In this document: positions 46,696-54,384 of the stretch, in pieces | Numbering within the stretch: position 1 is the stretch's first letter | Layout of the letters: the number at the start of each line of letters is the position of its first letter | Assembly: GCF_000737195.2 (NCBI RefSeq) | Contig: NZ_JALM01000005.1 | Coordinates: 1 to 64,000 of the forward strand | Direction: 5' to 3' | DNA: 64,000 nt | Source of the DNA: Sciscionella sediminilitoris | GTDB lineage: Bacteria > Actinomycetota > Actinomycetes > Mycobacteriales > Pseudonocardiaceae | Position numbers and translations under genes: made by a program | The notes under the pieces: model-generated | The model's database searches: none | Seen by the model: only the letters and a program-made list of their open reading frames with translations | What the model was told of the DNA's origin: nothing

Positions 46696-47355
46696 GTGCG
46701 TCTCGTGATCGCTCGCTGCCAGGTCGACTACGCGGGGCGGGTGACCGCGCACCTGCCGATGGCCACGCGTCTGTTGCTCGTCAAGGCCGACGGTTCGGTG
46801 TCGGTGCATTCCGACGACCGTGCCTACAAGCCGCTCAACTGGATGAGCCCGCCGTGCTGGGTCACCGAGGAGCCGGATACCTGGACGGTGCAGAACAAGA
46901 CGGGCGAGAAACTCGTCATCGCCATCGAGGAAGTGCTGCACGATTCCCAGCACGAGATGGGCGCCGAGCCGGGGCTCGTCAAGGACGGCGTCGAGGCGCA
47001 CCTGCAAGAACTGCTCGCCGAGCACATCGGCACCCTCGGCACCGGATACAGCCTCGTACGCCGGGAATACCCCACCGCGATCGGGCCGGTCGACATCCTC
47101 GCGCGTGACGAGGGCGGGTCGACGGTCGCCGTGGAGATCAAACGCCGTGGCGAGATCGACGGTGTCGAGCAGCTGACCCGCTACCTCGAACTGCTCAACC
47201 GCGATCCGCTCCTCGCACCGGTGCAAGGCGTGTTCGCCGCGCAGCAGATCAAACCCCAGGCGCGCACGCTCGCCGAGGATCGGGGTATCCGCTGCCTGAC
47301 CCTCGACTACGACGCGCTGCGCGGGATCGAACCGGACGAATTCCGCCTGTTCTGA
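46696..47355 (+). CDS. nucS: Mismatch-specific endonuclease NucS/EndoMS
   Basis: 219 aa. Core of non-canonical mismatch repair in actinobacteria lacking MutS/MutL; it cleaves both strands at G:T, G:G and T:T mismatches. The start is [20 protein letters not shown], then [20 protein letters not shown]. The nuclease D-ExK motif is D133, E147 and K149. The C-terminus [14 protein letters not shown] is conserved. GTG 46696 matches mycobacterial starts; ATG 46687 would add 3 residues but lies in the -10. Confidence 0.95.
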   Translation: MRLVIARCQVDYAGRVTAHLPMATRLLLVKADGSVSVHSDDRAYKPLNWMSPPCWVTEEPDTWTVQNKTGEKLVIAIEEVLHDSQHEMGAEPGLVKDGVEAHLQELLAEHIGTLGTGYSLVRREYPTAIGPVDILARDEGGSTVAVEIKRRGEIDGVEQLTRYLELLNRDPLLAPVQGVFAAQQIKPQARTLAEDRGIRCLTLDYDALRGIEPDEFRLF

Positions 47356-47466
47356 GCTCGCCCTGGGGACTCATTCCGGAGTGTGATCGAGCCACTACGT
47401 CCGAATGACGCAATGTTGACATTCGGATGTTCGGCCGATGTTCCACGCTGTGCTGCCCTGATTACG

Positions 47467-47497
47467 GGTCGACAGCTCGGTTGCTGGGTGATCGACC
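47467..47497 (+). other. Hairpin in the leader region of the second symporter
   Basis: GGTCGA (47467-47472) pairs with TCGACC (47492-47497), and inside CAGC pairs with GCTG around TCGGTT. It lies in the 274-nt gap 47356-47629, which also holds a perfect -35-like TTGACA (47416-47421) without a good -10. No gene was found in the gap. Confidence 0.35.
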
Positions 47498-47629
47498 GAT
47501 CGGGTCACTCGATTCCAAATCGTTTTCTTTGGGGCCGTTCCGGTGGGTTGTTACAGGGAGTAGGGTTCCTCCCGGACCCACTGGTGTGGACTGTTGTTGG
47601 TTCTTGTTGGCTCAACGAGGAGGTGGCCG

Positions 47630-49342
47630 GTGCACGTACTCGCGGATGCGAACCTCCGGCTCGATGCGAGTGCGATTGACTATGTGTTGGTCGCTGTTTA
47701 TTTCGTTTTGGTGCTGGGGATCGGGTTCCTTGCGCAGCGGTCGGTGAACAACAGCCTGGATTTCTTCCTCTCCGGAAGGTCCATGCCCGCATGGGTCACC
47801 GGGCTGGCGTTCATGTCGGCGAACCTGGGGGCGGTCGAGCTCGTCGGTATGACGGCGAACGGCGCGCAGTACGGCGTCCCCACGGTGCATTTCTACTGGA
47901 TCGGCGCGGTGCCGGCGATGGTGTTCGTCGGACTGGTGATGATGCCGTTCTACTACGGCGCGAAGGTGCGAAGTCTGCCGCAGTTCCTGCTGCGCCGATT
48001 CGGCAAGTTCGCGCATCTGGTGAACAGCATCAGTTTCGCGCTCGCTCAGGTGGCGCAGGCGGGTATCAACCTGTTCCTGCTGGCGACGGTGGTCGAGGCG
48101 CTGCTGGGGTGGAATCTGTGGCTCTCGGTCGCGGTCGCGGCGGTGATCGTGCTGGCGTACACCACGCTCGGCGGTCTTTCCGCGGCGATCTACACGGAGG
48201 TGCTGCAGTTCTTCGTGATCGTGGCGATGCTGGTGCCGCTGACGATCGTCGGCCTGCACCGGGTGGGCGGCTGGTCCGGCCTGGTGGACAAGATCCAGGG
48301 CTCCTCGACGGCGAACGATGCCGCCGCGCAGCTTTCCTCCTGGCCGGGCAGCAACCTGACCTCGATCGGCAACAGCACGCTCTCGGTGCTCGGCATCGTG
48401 TTCGGTCTCGGGTTCGTGCTCTCCTTCGGGTACTGGACGACGAACTTCGCCGAGATCCAGCGCGCGCTCTCGGCGAAGTCGGTCTCGGCGGCGCGGCGTA
48501 CTCCGCTGATCGCGGCCTACCCGAAGACGCTGATCGTCCTGGTGATCTTCATTCCCGGGATGATCGCCGCGGTGCTTTCCGGGCCGTTCGCCAAGTGCAA
48601 GGCGGAGCTCGTCGCGGGGGCGGCGAAGTGTTCCAACGGATACGAGCCCAATGACGCGATCCAGTTGCTGATCAAGGATGTGCTGCCGAACGGCATGCTC
48701 GGGGTCGCCATCGCCGGGCTGATCGCCTCGTTCATGGCGGGTATGGCGGCCAACGTGTCCAGCTTCAACACGGTGTTCACCTACGACATCTGGCAGTCGT
48801 ACGTGCGCAAGGGCCGCCCGGACGGCTACTACCTGCGGATCGGCCGGATCGTCACGATCGTCGGTTGTGTGCTGGCCATCGGTGGTGCCGCGATCGCCAT
48901 GGGCTTCAACAACATCATGACGTATCTGCAGGACCTGTTCAGCTTCTTCAACGCCCCGCTGTTCGCGACCTTCATCCTCGGGTTGTTCTGGAAGCGGATG
49001 ACCGCGGCCGCGGCCGGATGGAGCCTGATCGCGGGTACCTTGTCCGCGGTGATCGTGAACATCCTCGGCAAGGTCGGGGTGCTTCCGATCAGCGGGCAGG
49101 GGCTGTCGTTCGTCTCCGCGCTGGCCGCGTTCGTGATCGACATCGCCGTTGCCGTCGCCGTGACCGCGGTGACCAGGCCGCGCCCGGACTCGGAGCTGAC
49201 CGGGCTTGTCTGGTCGCTGACCGATCGCAAGGCGCTGCGGCGCTCCGAGGCGAGCGACGATCGGGGTTGGTACCGCAAACCGGTCGTGGTCGGCATGGGT
49301 GCGCTGGTGCTCGCCGTCGCGCTGAACATCATCTTCTGGTGA
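47630..49342 (+). CDS. Sodium:solute symporter (SSS/SGLT family)
   Basis: A 570-aa carrier with about 14 helices. Features: DFFLSGRSMPAWVTGLAFMSANLGAVELVG near the N-terminus and SFMAGMAANVSSFNTVFTYDIW later, typical of the SGLT-like branch. GTG 47630 is 6 nt after GAGGAGG. It is encoded with a two-helix partner 9 nt downstream and followed by a strong terminator. The substrate (sugar or other polar solute) is unknown. Confidence 0.87.
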   Translation: MHVLADANLRLDASAIDYVLVAVYFVLVLGIGFLAQRSVNNSLDFFLSGRSMPAWVTGLAFMSANLGAVELVGMTANGAQYGVPTVHFYWIGAVPAMVFVGLVMMPFYYGAKVRSLPQFLLRRFGKFAHLVNSISFALAQVAQAGINLFLLATVVEALLGWNLWLSVAVAAVIVLAYTTLGGLSAAIYTEVLQFFVIVAMLVPLTIVGLHRVGGWSGLVDKIQGSSTANDAAAQLSSWPGSNLTSIGNSTLSVLGIVFGLGFVLSFGYWTTNFAEIQRALSAKSVSAARRTPLIAAYPKTLIVLVIFIPGMIAAVLSGPFAKCKAELVAGAAKCSNGYEPNDAIQLLIKDVLPNGMLGVAIAGLIASFMAGMAANVSSFNTVFTYDIWQSYVRKGRPDGYYLRIGRIVTIVGCVLAIGGAAIAMGFNNIMTYLQDLFSFFNAPLFATFILGLFWKRMTAAAAGWSLIAGTLSAVIVNILGKVGVLPISGQGLSFVSALAAFVIDIAVAVAVTAVTRPRPDSELTGLVWSLTDRKALRRSEASDDRGWYRKPVVVGMGALVLAVALNIIFW

Positions 49343-49351
49343 GGTGGAGAA

Positions 49352-49636
49352 ATGACCGAGGAAGCCAAGACGCGGCGTACCGCGGGCCTGTTCGATTTGC
49401 GCTACATCATCGCCACACTGTTCGGCGTGTTCGGCATCGTGTTGTTGATCATGGGCCTGGTGGACTTCACCGATGCCGCCGCGGCGAAGACCGGAGGGAT
49501 CAACATCAACCTCTGGGTCGGCATCGTGATGATCGTGGTCGCCGCGCTGTTCGGGATCTGGGCCTGGCTGCGGCCGGTGGTCATCGAGGCGCAGGCGCGC
49601 CCGGAGGACATGCTCACTCCGGGGGAGCAGCGGTAG
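49352..49636 (+). CDS. Small two-helix membrane protein, symporter partner
   Basis: 94 aa with helices IIATLFGVFGIVLLIMGLV and LWVGIVMIVVAALFGIWAWL. Proteins like this often follow SGLT-type symporters in actinobacteria; an accessory role is inferred. ATG 49352 follows GAGGTGG, and the terminator at 49642 ends the unit. Confidence 0.7.
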   Translation: MTEEAKTRRTAGLFDLRYIIATLFGVFGIVLLIMGLVDFTDAAAAKTGGININLWVGIVMIVVAALFGIWAWLRPVVIEAQARPEDMLTPGEQR

Positions 49637-49641
49637 CCGAG

Positions 49642-49686
49642 CGCGTTGCCCGGGGCCGTTTCGAGTAGGGCGCCCCGGGCAACGCG
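49642..49686. terminator. Intrinsic terminator after the symporter operon
   Basis: CGCGTTGCCCGGGGC (49642-49656) pairs perfectly with GCCCCGGGCAACGCG (49672-49686). It lies between convergent genes and could serve both, though T-runs are lacking. Confidence 0.75.
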
Positions 49687-49694
49687 GGCCCGTC

Positions 49695-49859
49695 TCAGCG
49701 CAGGTGGCGCGGCGGGTTCAGGGTCTCGAGGGTCCAGTCGTCGACGCGGCGGGCGATGCTGCTCAGCCGGGTCCGGGCGCGGGAACGCGAACCGCGCATC
49801 GTGGGGTGGTTGTCGCCGACGACACGGTCCATACGTGGAGCGATTCGGCTCACGAACAT
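49695..49859 (-). CDS. Small basic protein, 54 aa, function unknown
   Basis: MFVSRIAPRMDRVVGDNHPT then an Arg/Ser-rich stretch ending LETLNPPRHLR. I do not recognise the family. Support: GGAAGG 7 nt before ATG 49859, a well-spaced ECF-type promoter candidate upstream (49914-49940), and a terminator just beyond the stop. A longer frame across this region to 50663 overlaps the lipoprotein gene and is rejected. Confidence 0.5.
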   Translation of the reverse strand: MFVSRIAPRMDRVVGDNHPTMRGSRSRARTRLSSIARRVDDWTLETLNPPRHLR

Positions 49860-49913
49860 CGGTAGTCCTTCCATCGGTTCGGGGTGATCGGTGTCGGCAC
49901 TGACATGGGTATC

Positions 49914-49940
49914 AACGCGGGAACCATCTTGATCGTTTCC
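49914..49940 (-). promoter_or_regulatory. Candidate ECF sigma-factor promoter
   Basis: On the minus strand GGAAAC (49940-49935) and CGTT (49917-49914) are separated by 17 bp, the pattern of SigH/SigE-type stress promoters. Transcription would run into the 54-aa ORF starting at 49859. Confidence 0.5.
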
Positions 49941-50021
49941 GAAACCGTGCGTGAACCTGGTCACTCGGGGCTTTTCGTGCTGTTCGGACAGGGCGGACGC
50001 GGACTCGGCTAGGGTGCTGCC

Positions 50022-50990
50022 GTGTCCCGTCGTGTATCGGCCGTCCTCGGTCTCGCCGCGCTGTTGCTGCTCAGCGCCTGCGGACCGGATCTGAGCAAGA
50101 AGACCTTCGCGCGTACGACCGTGCCCGAGGCGAGCAGTCCCGATGCGGCGACCGATCCGAAGCTGGCTGCGGACCGGATGCGCAAGATCGATCCCTGCGC
50201 ACTGCTCACCAAGCTCGGCCTGGACCGCTACGGCGAGGTCGACGGGAAACCGGCCGTGGGCACCGACTTCGCCGAGTGCCGCCAGCCGCTGAAGAGCAAG
50301 ACGGCGGGCGGGAAATCGGTCTCGATCGACCTCGGGACCTCGGTCAGCCCCAGCTTCAGCAAGCTCACCGACAAGATCGGCGGTCTGCCCGCGCACGAGC
50401 AGTCGCTCACCGACTGCAGCGAGAAGGTGCTGACCGACAGCCGTGAGCACAAGGGTTTCCAGCTGTCCTACAGCGATGATCCGGAGCCCGAGCAGAGCAG
50501 GTGCGCCGCCGCGCGGGCCCTGTCCAAGACGGTGATCGAGGTGCTGCGCACGGATCCGCCGCCGCGCACTGACACCAACTCGCTCGCCCTCGTCGAGCCC
50601 TGCGACCTCGTCGACGGCGGAACGGTGCGCGGGATCGTCGGCAGCTCGCCGGACGCCTCGCACATCGGGCTCACCCAGTGCAAGTGGACCAATGCCGCCT
50701 TCGATCTCACCGTCTCACTCGATATCGGCGACTCGAGCTTCGTGTCCAAGGACAAGGATGTGGACCTGGGCAACGGGGTGAAAGCCGGTCAGTCCGGCAT
50801 GTCCGGCGTCCAGGGCTGTGCGATCGAGTGGCTGCACAAGCCGGACACCGGCGAACGCGAACCGGGCCTCGGCCGCAAGGACGAGATGGTGAAGGTCTCG
50901 GTCGAGGACAAGAAGAACTCGCACGCGGATGTCTGCGGGAAGGCGATCGGCGCGGCCAAGGTCGTGCTGCCCAAGCTTCCGCAGCGTTAA
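50022..50990 (+). CDS. DUF3558 lipoprotein (copy 1)
   Basis: 322 aa with a lipoprotein signal (lipobox LLSAC, Cys near residue 18) and a secreted domain with paired cysteines (DPCALL, ECRQPL, DCSEKV, EPCDLVDGGTV). DUF3558 proteins are common envelope lipoproteins of mycobacteria and Pseudonocardiales, function unknown. GTG 50022 lies 6 nt after TAGGGT (50010-50015), so it is probably leaderless. It is a tandem paralog of the next gene. Confidence 0.82.
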   Translation: MSRRVSAVLGLAALLLLSACGPDLSKKTFARTTVPEASSPDAATDPKLAADRMRKIDPCALLTKLGLDRYGEVDGKPAVGTDFAECRQPLKSKTAGGKSVSIDLGTSVSPSFSKLTDKIGGLPAHEQSLTDCSEKVLTDSREHKGFQLSYSDDPEPEQSRCAAARALSKTVIEVLRTDPPPRTDTNSLALVEPCDLVDGGTVRGIVGSSPDASHIGLTQCKWTNAAFDLTVSLDIGDSSFVSKDKDVDLGNGVKAGQSGMSGVQGCAIEWLHKPDTGEREPGLGRKDEMVKVSVEDKKNSHADVCGKAIGAAKVVLPKLPQR

Positions 50991-51027
50991 GCCAGCGCAC
51001 ACCGCCTGCGTCCACTAGTGTGTCGAC

Positions 51028-51984
51028 GTGCCCCGTCGAGTACTCCGGCCGTTCGGGTTCGCCACCCTCGGCTGTGCCGCCGTGCTGCTGCTCACCGCGT
51101 GCGGCGGAGTGGACACCGCCAAGCGGACCTTCCCGCGCACCACGATTCCCGGTGCGACCGAGCCGGACGCCGCGATCGATCCCCGGCTGGCCGCCGATCG
51201 GCTGCGCCTCGCCGATCCGTGCGCGCTGCTCGGCAAGCTCGCACTGGACCGCTTCGGCGGGGCGCACGGCAAGCCCTCGATTCCGGTCGATCCGGGGGAC
51301 TGCGATCAGGATCTGGGCGACGGTAAGCAGATCGGGCACTACGTCGAGGTACAGCTGGGCACCGAGATCGATCCGGAGTACACCAAACTCAGTTCACACG
51401 TGGAAGGCCTGCCCGCCAGCGAATCGAATTCGGGTGAGTGCAGCGAGAAGATCCTCACCGACTCGCACGCCAAGCGGGGTATCTGGCTGCGCTATGTGGA
51501 CGGGCGGAACGTGAACTGCCCGGCGGCGCGCACCCTGGCCGCCGAGGTGATCCGGACACTGCGCCAGAACCCGCCACAGCGCGCCGGAACCGGTTCGGTC
51601 ACCGCGGCGCGGGCCTGCGAGACGGTGGACGGCGGGACCCTGAAGGCGGTGCTCGGTGAGACCCCGGCAGGAAAGGGGACCGGGCTGTTCGACTGCACAT
51701 GGCGGGGCGGCTCGTTCGGGCTCGAGCTGGCCTTTCAGATCGGCGAGGCACAGTCGCCGGGTGACAAGGACAAGGTGGACCTCGGCAACGGGATCGCCGC
51801 CAAGAAACAGGCACCGCCCGGGGCGGCCGGTTGCGAGCTCACCTGGGCGCACAAACCGCTCGCGGACGGGCAGAGCGAACTGGTCACCGTGAGCCTCACC
51901 GATGAACTGCGTTCCGCCGGGGATATCTGTCCAAAAGCCGCACAGGTCGCCAAACTCGTGGTGGGCAAGCTACCCAAACCGTGA
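51028..51984 (+). CDS. DUF3558 lipoprotein (copy 2)
   Basis: 318 aa with lipobox LLTAC and the same layout as copy 1: KRTFPRTTIPGA, then ADPCALLGKLALDRFG, GDCDQ, ECSEKILTDS and DLGNGI. The two diverge strongly outside these motifs, so the duplication is old. GTG 51028 lies 6 nt after TAGTGT (51016-51021), giving it its own start site although it is only 37 nt from copy 1. Confidence 0.82.
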   Translation: MPRRVLRPFGFATLGCAAVLLLTACGGVDTAKRTFPRTTIPGATEPDAAIDPRLAADRLRLADPCALLGKLALDRFGGAHGKPSIPVDPGDCDQDLGDGKQIGHYVEVQLGTEIDPEYTKLSSHVEGLPASESNSGECSEKILTDSHAKRGIWLRYVDGRNVNCPAARTLAAEVIRTLRQNPPQRAGTGSVTAARACETVDGGTLKAVLGETPAGKGTGLFDCTWRGGSFGLELAFQIGEAQSPGDKDKVDLGNGIAAKKQAPPGAAGCELTWAHKPLADGQSELVTVSLTDELRSAGDICPKAAQVAKLVVGKLPKP

Positions 51985-52003
51985 GCGCGATTGGAGCACG
52001 CCG

Positions 52004-53005
52004 ATGAAAAAGGTCATGGGTGACCCGGAACAGGTAGTCGGTGACGCCTTGCTCGGCATGTCCGCCGCGTATCCGGAGCTGCTCACCGTGCGGCAGGATC
52101 CGGCCGTCGTCCTGCGCGCGGGTGGACCGCGGGTAGGCGAGGTCGCGGTGATCTCCGGTGGCGGATCGGGACATGAACCGCTGCACGCGGGATTCGTCGG
52201 GGACGGGATGCTCGCCGCCGCCTGCCCGGGTCCGGTGTTCACCTCGCCGACCCCGGACCAGATGGCAGCGGCCATCGAGGCGAGCGACAGTGGCGCGGGG
52301 GTACTGCTGATCGTGAAGAACTACACCGGGGACGTACTGAACTTCGAGACGGCGGCGGAACTCGCGGAGGCCGAGGGGCACCGGGTACGCACCGTGGTGA
52401 TCGACGACGATGTCGCGGTCACCGATTCCACGCACACCGCGGGCCGCAGGGGAGTCGGCGGAACGGTGCTGCTGGAGAAGATCGCCGGTGCCGCGGCGGC
52501 GGAGGGGACCGATCTGGACGGCTGCGCCGCGCTCGCCGAAGGGGTGATCGCCGCGGTGCGTTCGATGGGCCTCGCCCTTTCCGCACCGACCGTGCCACAC
52601 GTCGGGGAACCGAGTTTCACGCTCGCCGAGGACGAGATGGAGCTCGGCATCGGCATCCACGGCGAACCCGGGCGCGAACGGGTCCCGTTCACCGACGCCG
52701 AGCACATGGTGGGTTCGCTGCTCGATCCGATCCTCGCCGATCTGCCGTTCGCCGCGGGGGACGAGGTGCTGCTGTTCACCGATTCGCTCGGCGCCACCCC
52801 GCAACTGGAGCTGTTCATCGCGCACGGGATCGCGGAACGCCTGCTCGCCGAGCGGGACATCCGGGTGACCCGGCGGCTGGTGGGGCCGTACATCACGAGC
52901 CTGGACATGTCGGGGATCAGCTTCACCGTGCTGCGCATGGACGGCGAACGCACGCGCTACTGGGACGCGCCGGTGCACACCCCCGCGCTGCGGTGGGGCC
53001 GGTAA
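52004..53005 (+). CDS. dhaK: Dihydroxyacetone kinase subunit DhaK
   Basis: 333 aa. Binds dihydroxyacetone covalently through H219 in ELGIGIHGEPG; SGGGSGHEPLHAGFVG forms the substrate pocket. The phosphate comes from DhaL-ADP/ATP, recharged by DhaM. ATG 52004 follows GGAG. First gene of dhaKLM, a PTS-dependent system for dihydroxyacetone use. Confidence 0.93.
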   Translation: MKKVMGDPEQVVGDALLGMSAAYPELLTVRQDPAVVLRAGGPRVGEVAVISGGGSGHEPLHAGFVGDGMLAAACPGPVFTSPTPDQMAAAIEASDSGAGVLLIVKNYTGDVLNFETAAELAEAEGHRVRTVVIDDDVAVTDSTHTAGRRGVGGTVLLEKIAGAAAAEGTDLDGCAALAEGVIAAVRSMGLALSAPTVPHVGEPSFTLAEDEMELGIGIHGEPGRERVPFTDAEHMVGSLLDPILADLPFAAGDEVLLFTDSLGATPQLELFIAHGIAERLLAERDIRVTRRLVGPYITSLDMSGISFTVLRMDGERTRYWDAPVHTPALRWGR

Positions 53006-53024
53006 TCGAGAAGGAGGCGAAGTA

Positions 53025-53624
53025 ATGGCTTGCACGGGCGAGGATGTGCGCGCGGCGGTGCACCGGGTGGTGGAGACCGTCCGGGAACACCGCGACGAGC
53101 TCGTCGAACTCGACCGGGTGATCGGCGACGGCGACCACGGGGAGAATCTGCGGCGCGGGTTCGAAGCCTGGGCTGCCGCGCCGACCGGGGAGAGCCCGGC
53201 CGAGGTGCTGAAGCAGCTGGCGACCACGCTGATCTCGAAGGTCGGCGGTGCCGCGGGCCCGTTGTACGGCACCGCTTTTCTGCGCGCCTCGACCGCGGTG
53301 AAAGACCTCGCGGAGCTCGACACGGCCGCGGTGGTCACGGCACTGCGCGCCGGACTGGACGGGGTCGTCGCGCGCGGCAAGGCCGAGCAAGGGGACAAGA
53401 CCATGGTCGACGCGCTCGCCCCCGCCGTGACGGCCGCCGAATCCGCGGCGACGGTGCGCGAAGCGCTCGAAGCCGCGGCGGGTGCCGCGGCAGAAGGAGC
53501 GGAAGCGACCCGGGATCTGGTGGCACGTAAGGGAAGGGCCTCCTATCTCGGGGAGCGCAGCGTCGGGCACATCGATCCGGGTGCCCGGTCCACCGCGCTG
53601 ATCCTGCGGGCCCTGCTCCCGTGA
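53025..53624 (+). CDS. dhaL: Dihydroxyacetone kinase subunit DhaL
   Basis: 199 aa nucleotide-binding subunit. GDGDHG (34-39) coordinates Mg-ADP, and SKVGGAAGPLYGTAF and SYLGERSVGHIDPGARS are conserved. ATG 53025 lies 19 nt after dhaK; the stop overlaps dhaM. Confidence 0.93.
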   Translation: MACTGEDVRAAVHRVVETVREHRDELVELDRVIGDGDHGENLRRGFEAWAAAPTGESPAEVLKQLATTLISKVGGAAGPLYGTAFLRASTAVKDLAELDTAAVVTALRAGLDGVVARGKAEQGDKTMVDALAPAVTAAESAATVREALEAAAGAAAEGAEATRDLVARKGRASYLGERSVGHIDPGARSTALILRALLP

Positions 53625-54292
53625 CCGCACTCGTGCTGGTCTCGCACAGCGCCCGGCTCGCGGAGGGCCTTGCCGAGCTCGCCGGGCAGATGGCCCCGGA
53701 TGTGGCGATCACGGGCGTCGGCGGGATCGAGGGTGAGCTCGGTACCGATTTCGCGGCGGTGCACGCCGCGCTCGAAGCCTGTGCGGGCGAGGTCGCCGTG
53801 CTATATGACCTCGGCAGCGCGCGGATGACCGCGGAGCTCGCCATCGAATCGCTTGCCGAACCGGATCGCGTGGCGCTGGTGGAGGCTCCCTTCGTGGAGG
53901 GCGCGGTGGCCGCCGCGGTCGCCGCGCAGGGCGGGGCGGGGCTGCGCGCGGTGCTCGATGCCGCGGTCGGCGCGGGCACCCAGGAGGAGAGCGCGGCGCC
54001 CGCCGGGAACTGTGGTTCCGTCGAAAGAGCCGGGTTCACCGCGGAACTGGTCAACGAGATCGGCCTGCACGCCCGGCCCGCCGCTGCGGTGGCCCGCGCG
54101 GTCGCCGGGCTGGACGCGCACGTCACCGTGACCAAGGGTGCGCAGCGGGCCGATGCGGCGAGCGTGCTCGGCCTGCTCGGGCTGGACGCACGCAAGGGCG
54201 ATTCGCTCACGGTGACCGCGGACGGGGCCGATGCCACGCGTGCGCTCGAGGCGGTGCGCGGCCTCATCGAGAGTGGTTTCGGAGAGTCCTGA
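53621..54292 (+). CDS. dhaM: PTS phosphoryl donor DhaM (EIIA-HPr fusion)
   Basis: 223 aa. The N-terminal mannose-type EIIA domain has its phospho-histidine at H9 (LVSHSARLAEG). After a short linker, the C-terminal HPr domain has H150 in NEIGLHARPAAAVA. It lacks the EI domain found in E. coli DhaM, so general EI must supply phosphate. GTG 53621 overlaps dhaL by 4 nt. Confidence 0.9.
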   Translation: MTALVLVSHSARLAEGLAELAGQMAPDVAITGVGGIEGELGTDFAAVHAALEACAGEVAVLYDLGSARMTAELAIESLAEPDRVALVEAPFVEGAVAAAVAAQGGAGLRAVLDAAVGAGTQEESAAPAGNCGSVERAGFTAELVNEIGLHARPAAAVARAVAGLDAHVTVTKGAQRADAASVLGLLGLDARKGDSLTVTADGADATRALEAVRGLIESGFGES

Positions 54293-54352
54293 ACCGATTG
54301 CGTGGCGAGTTTCACGCCGTGAGCAGGGCGTTCCATGGCACGATGGCCGATA

Positions 54353-54366
54353 TTACCCGGAGGTAA
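54353..54366. promoter_or_regulatory. Short palindrome upstream of the fused dehydrogenase
   Basis: TTACCCGGAGGTAA has arms TTACC/GGTAA, and GGAGGTAA recurs at 54373 and doubles as the ribosome-binding site. A -10-like TATTAC overlaps it. A fatty-acid-type TetR regulator is possible but unproven. Confidence 0.35.
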
Positions 54367-54384
54367 CCAAGCGGAGGTAATGCC

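Noticed and set aside
47383-47747. Plus-strand frames of 98 and 106 codons before the second symporter
   Set aside because: They overlap the symporter start in other frames and have no ribosome-binding site or recognisable sequence.
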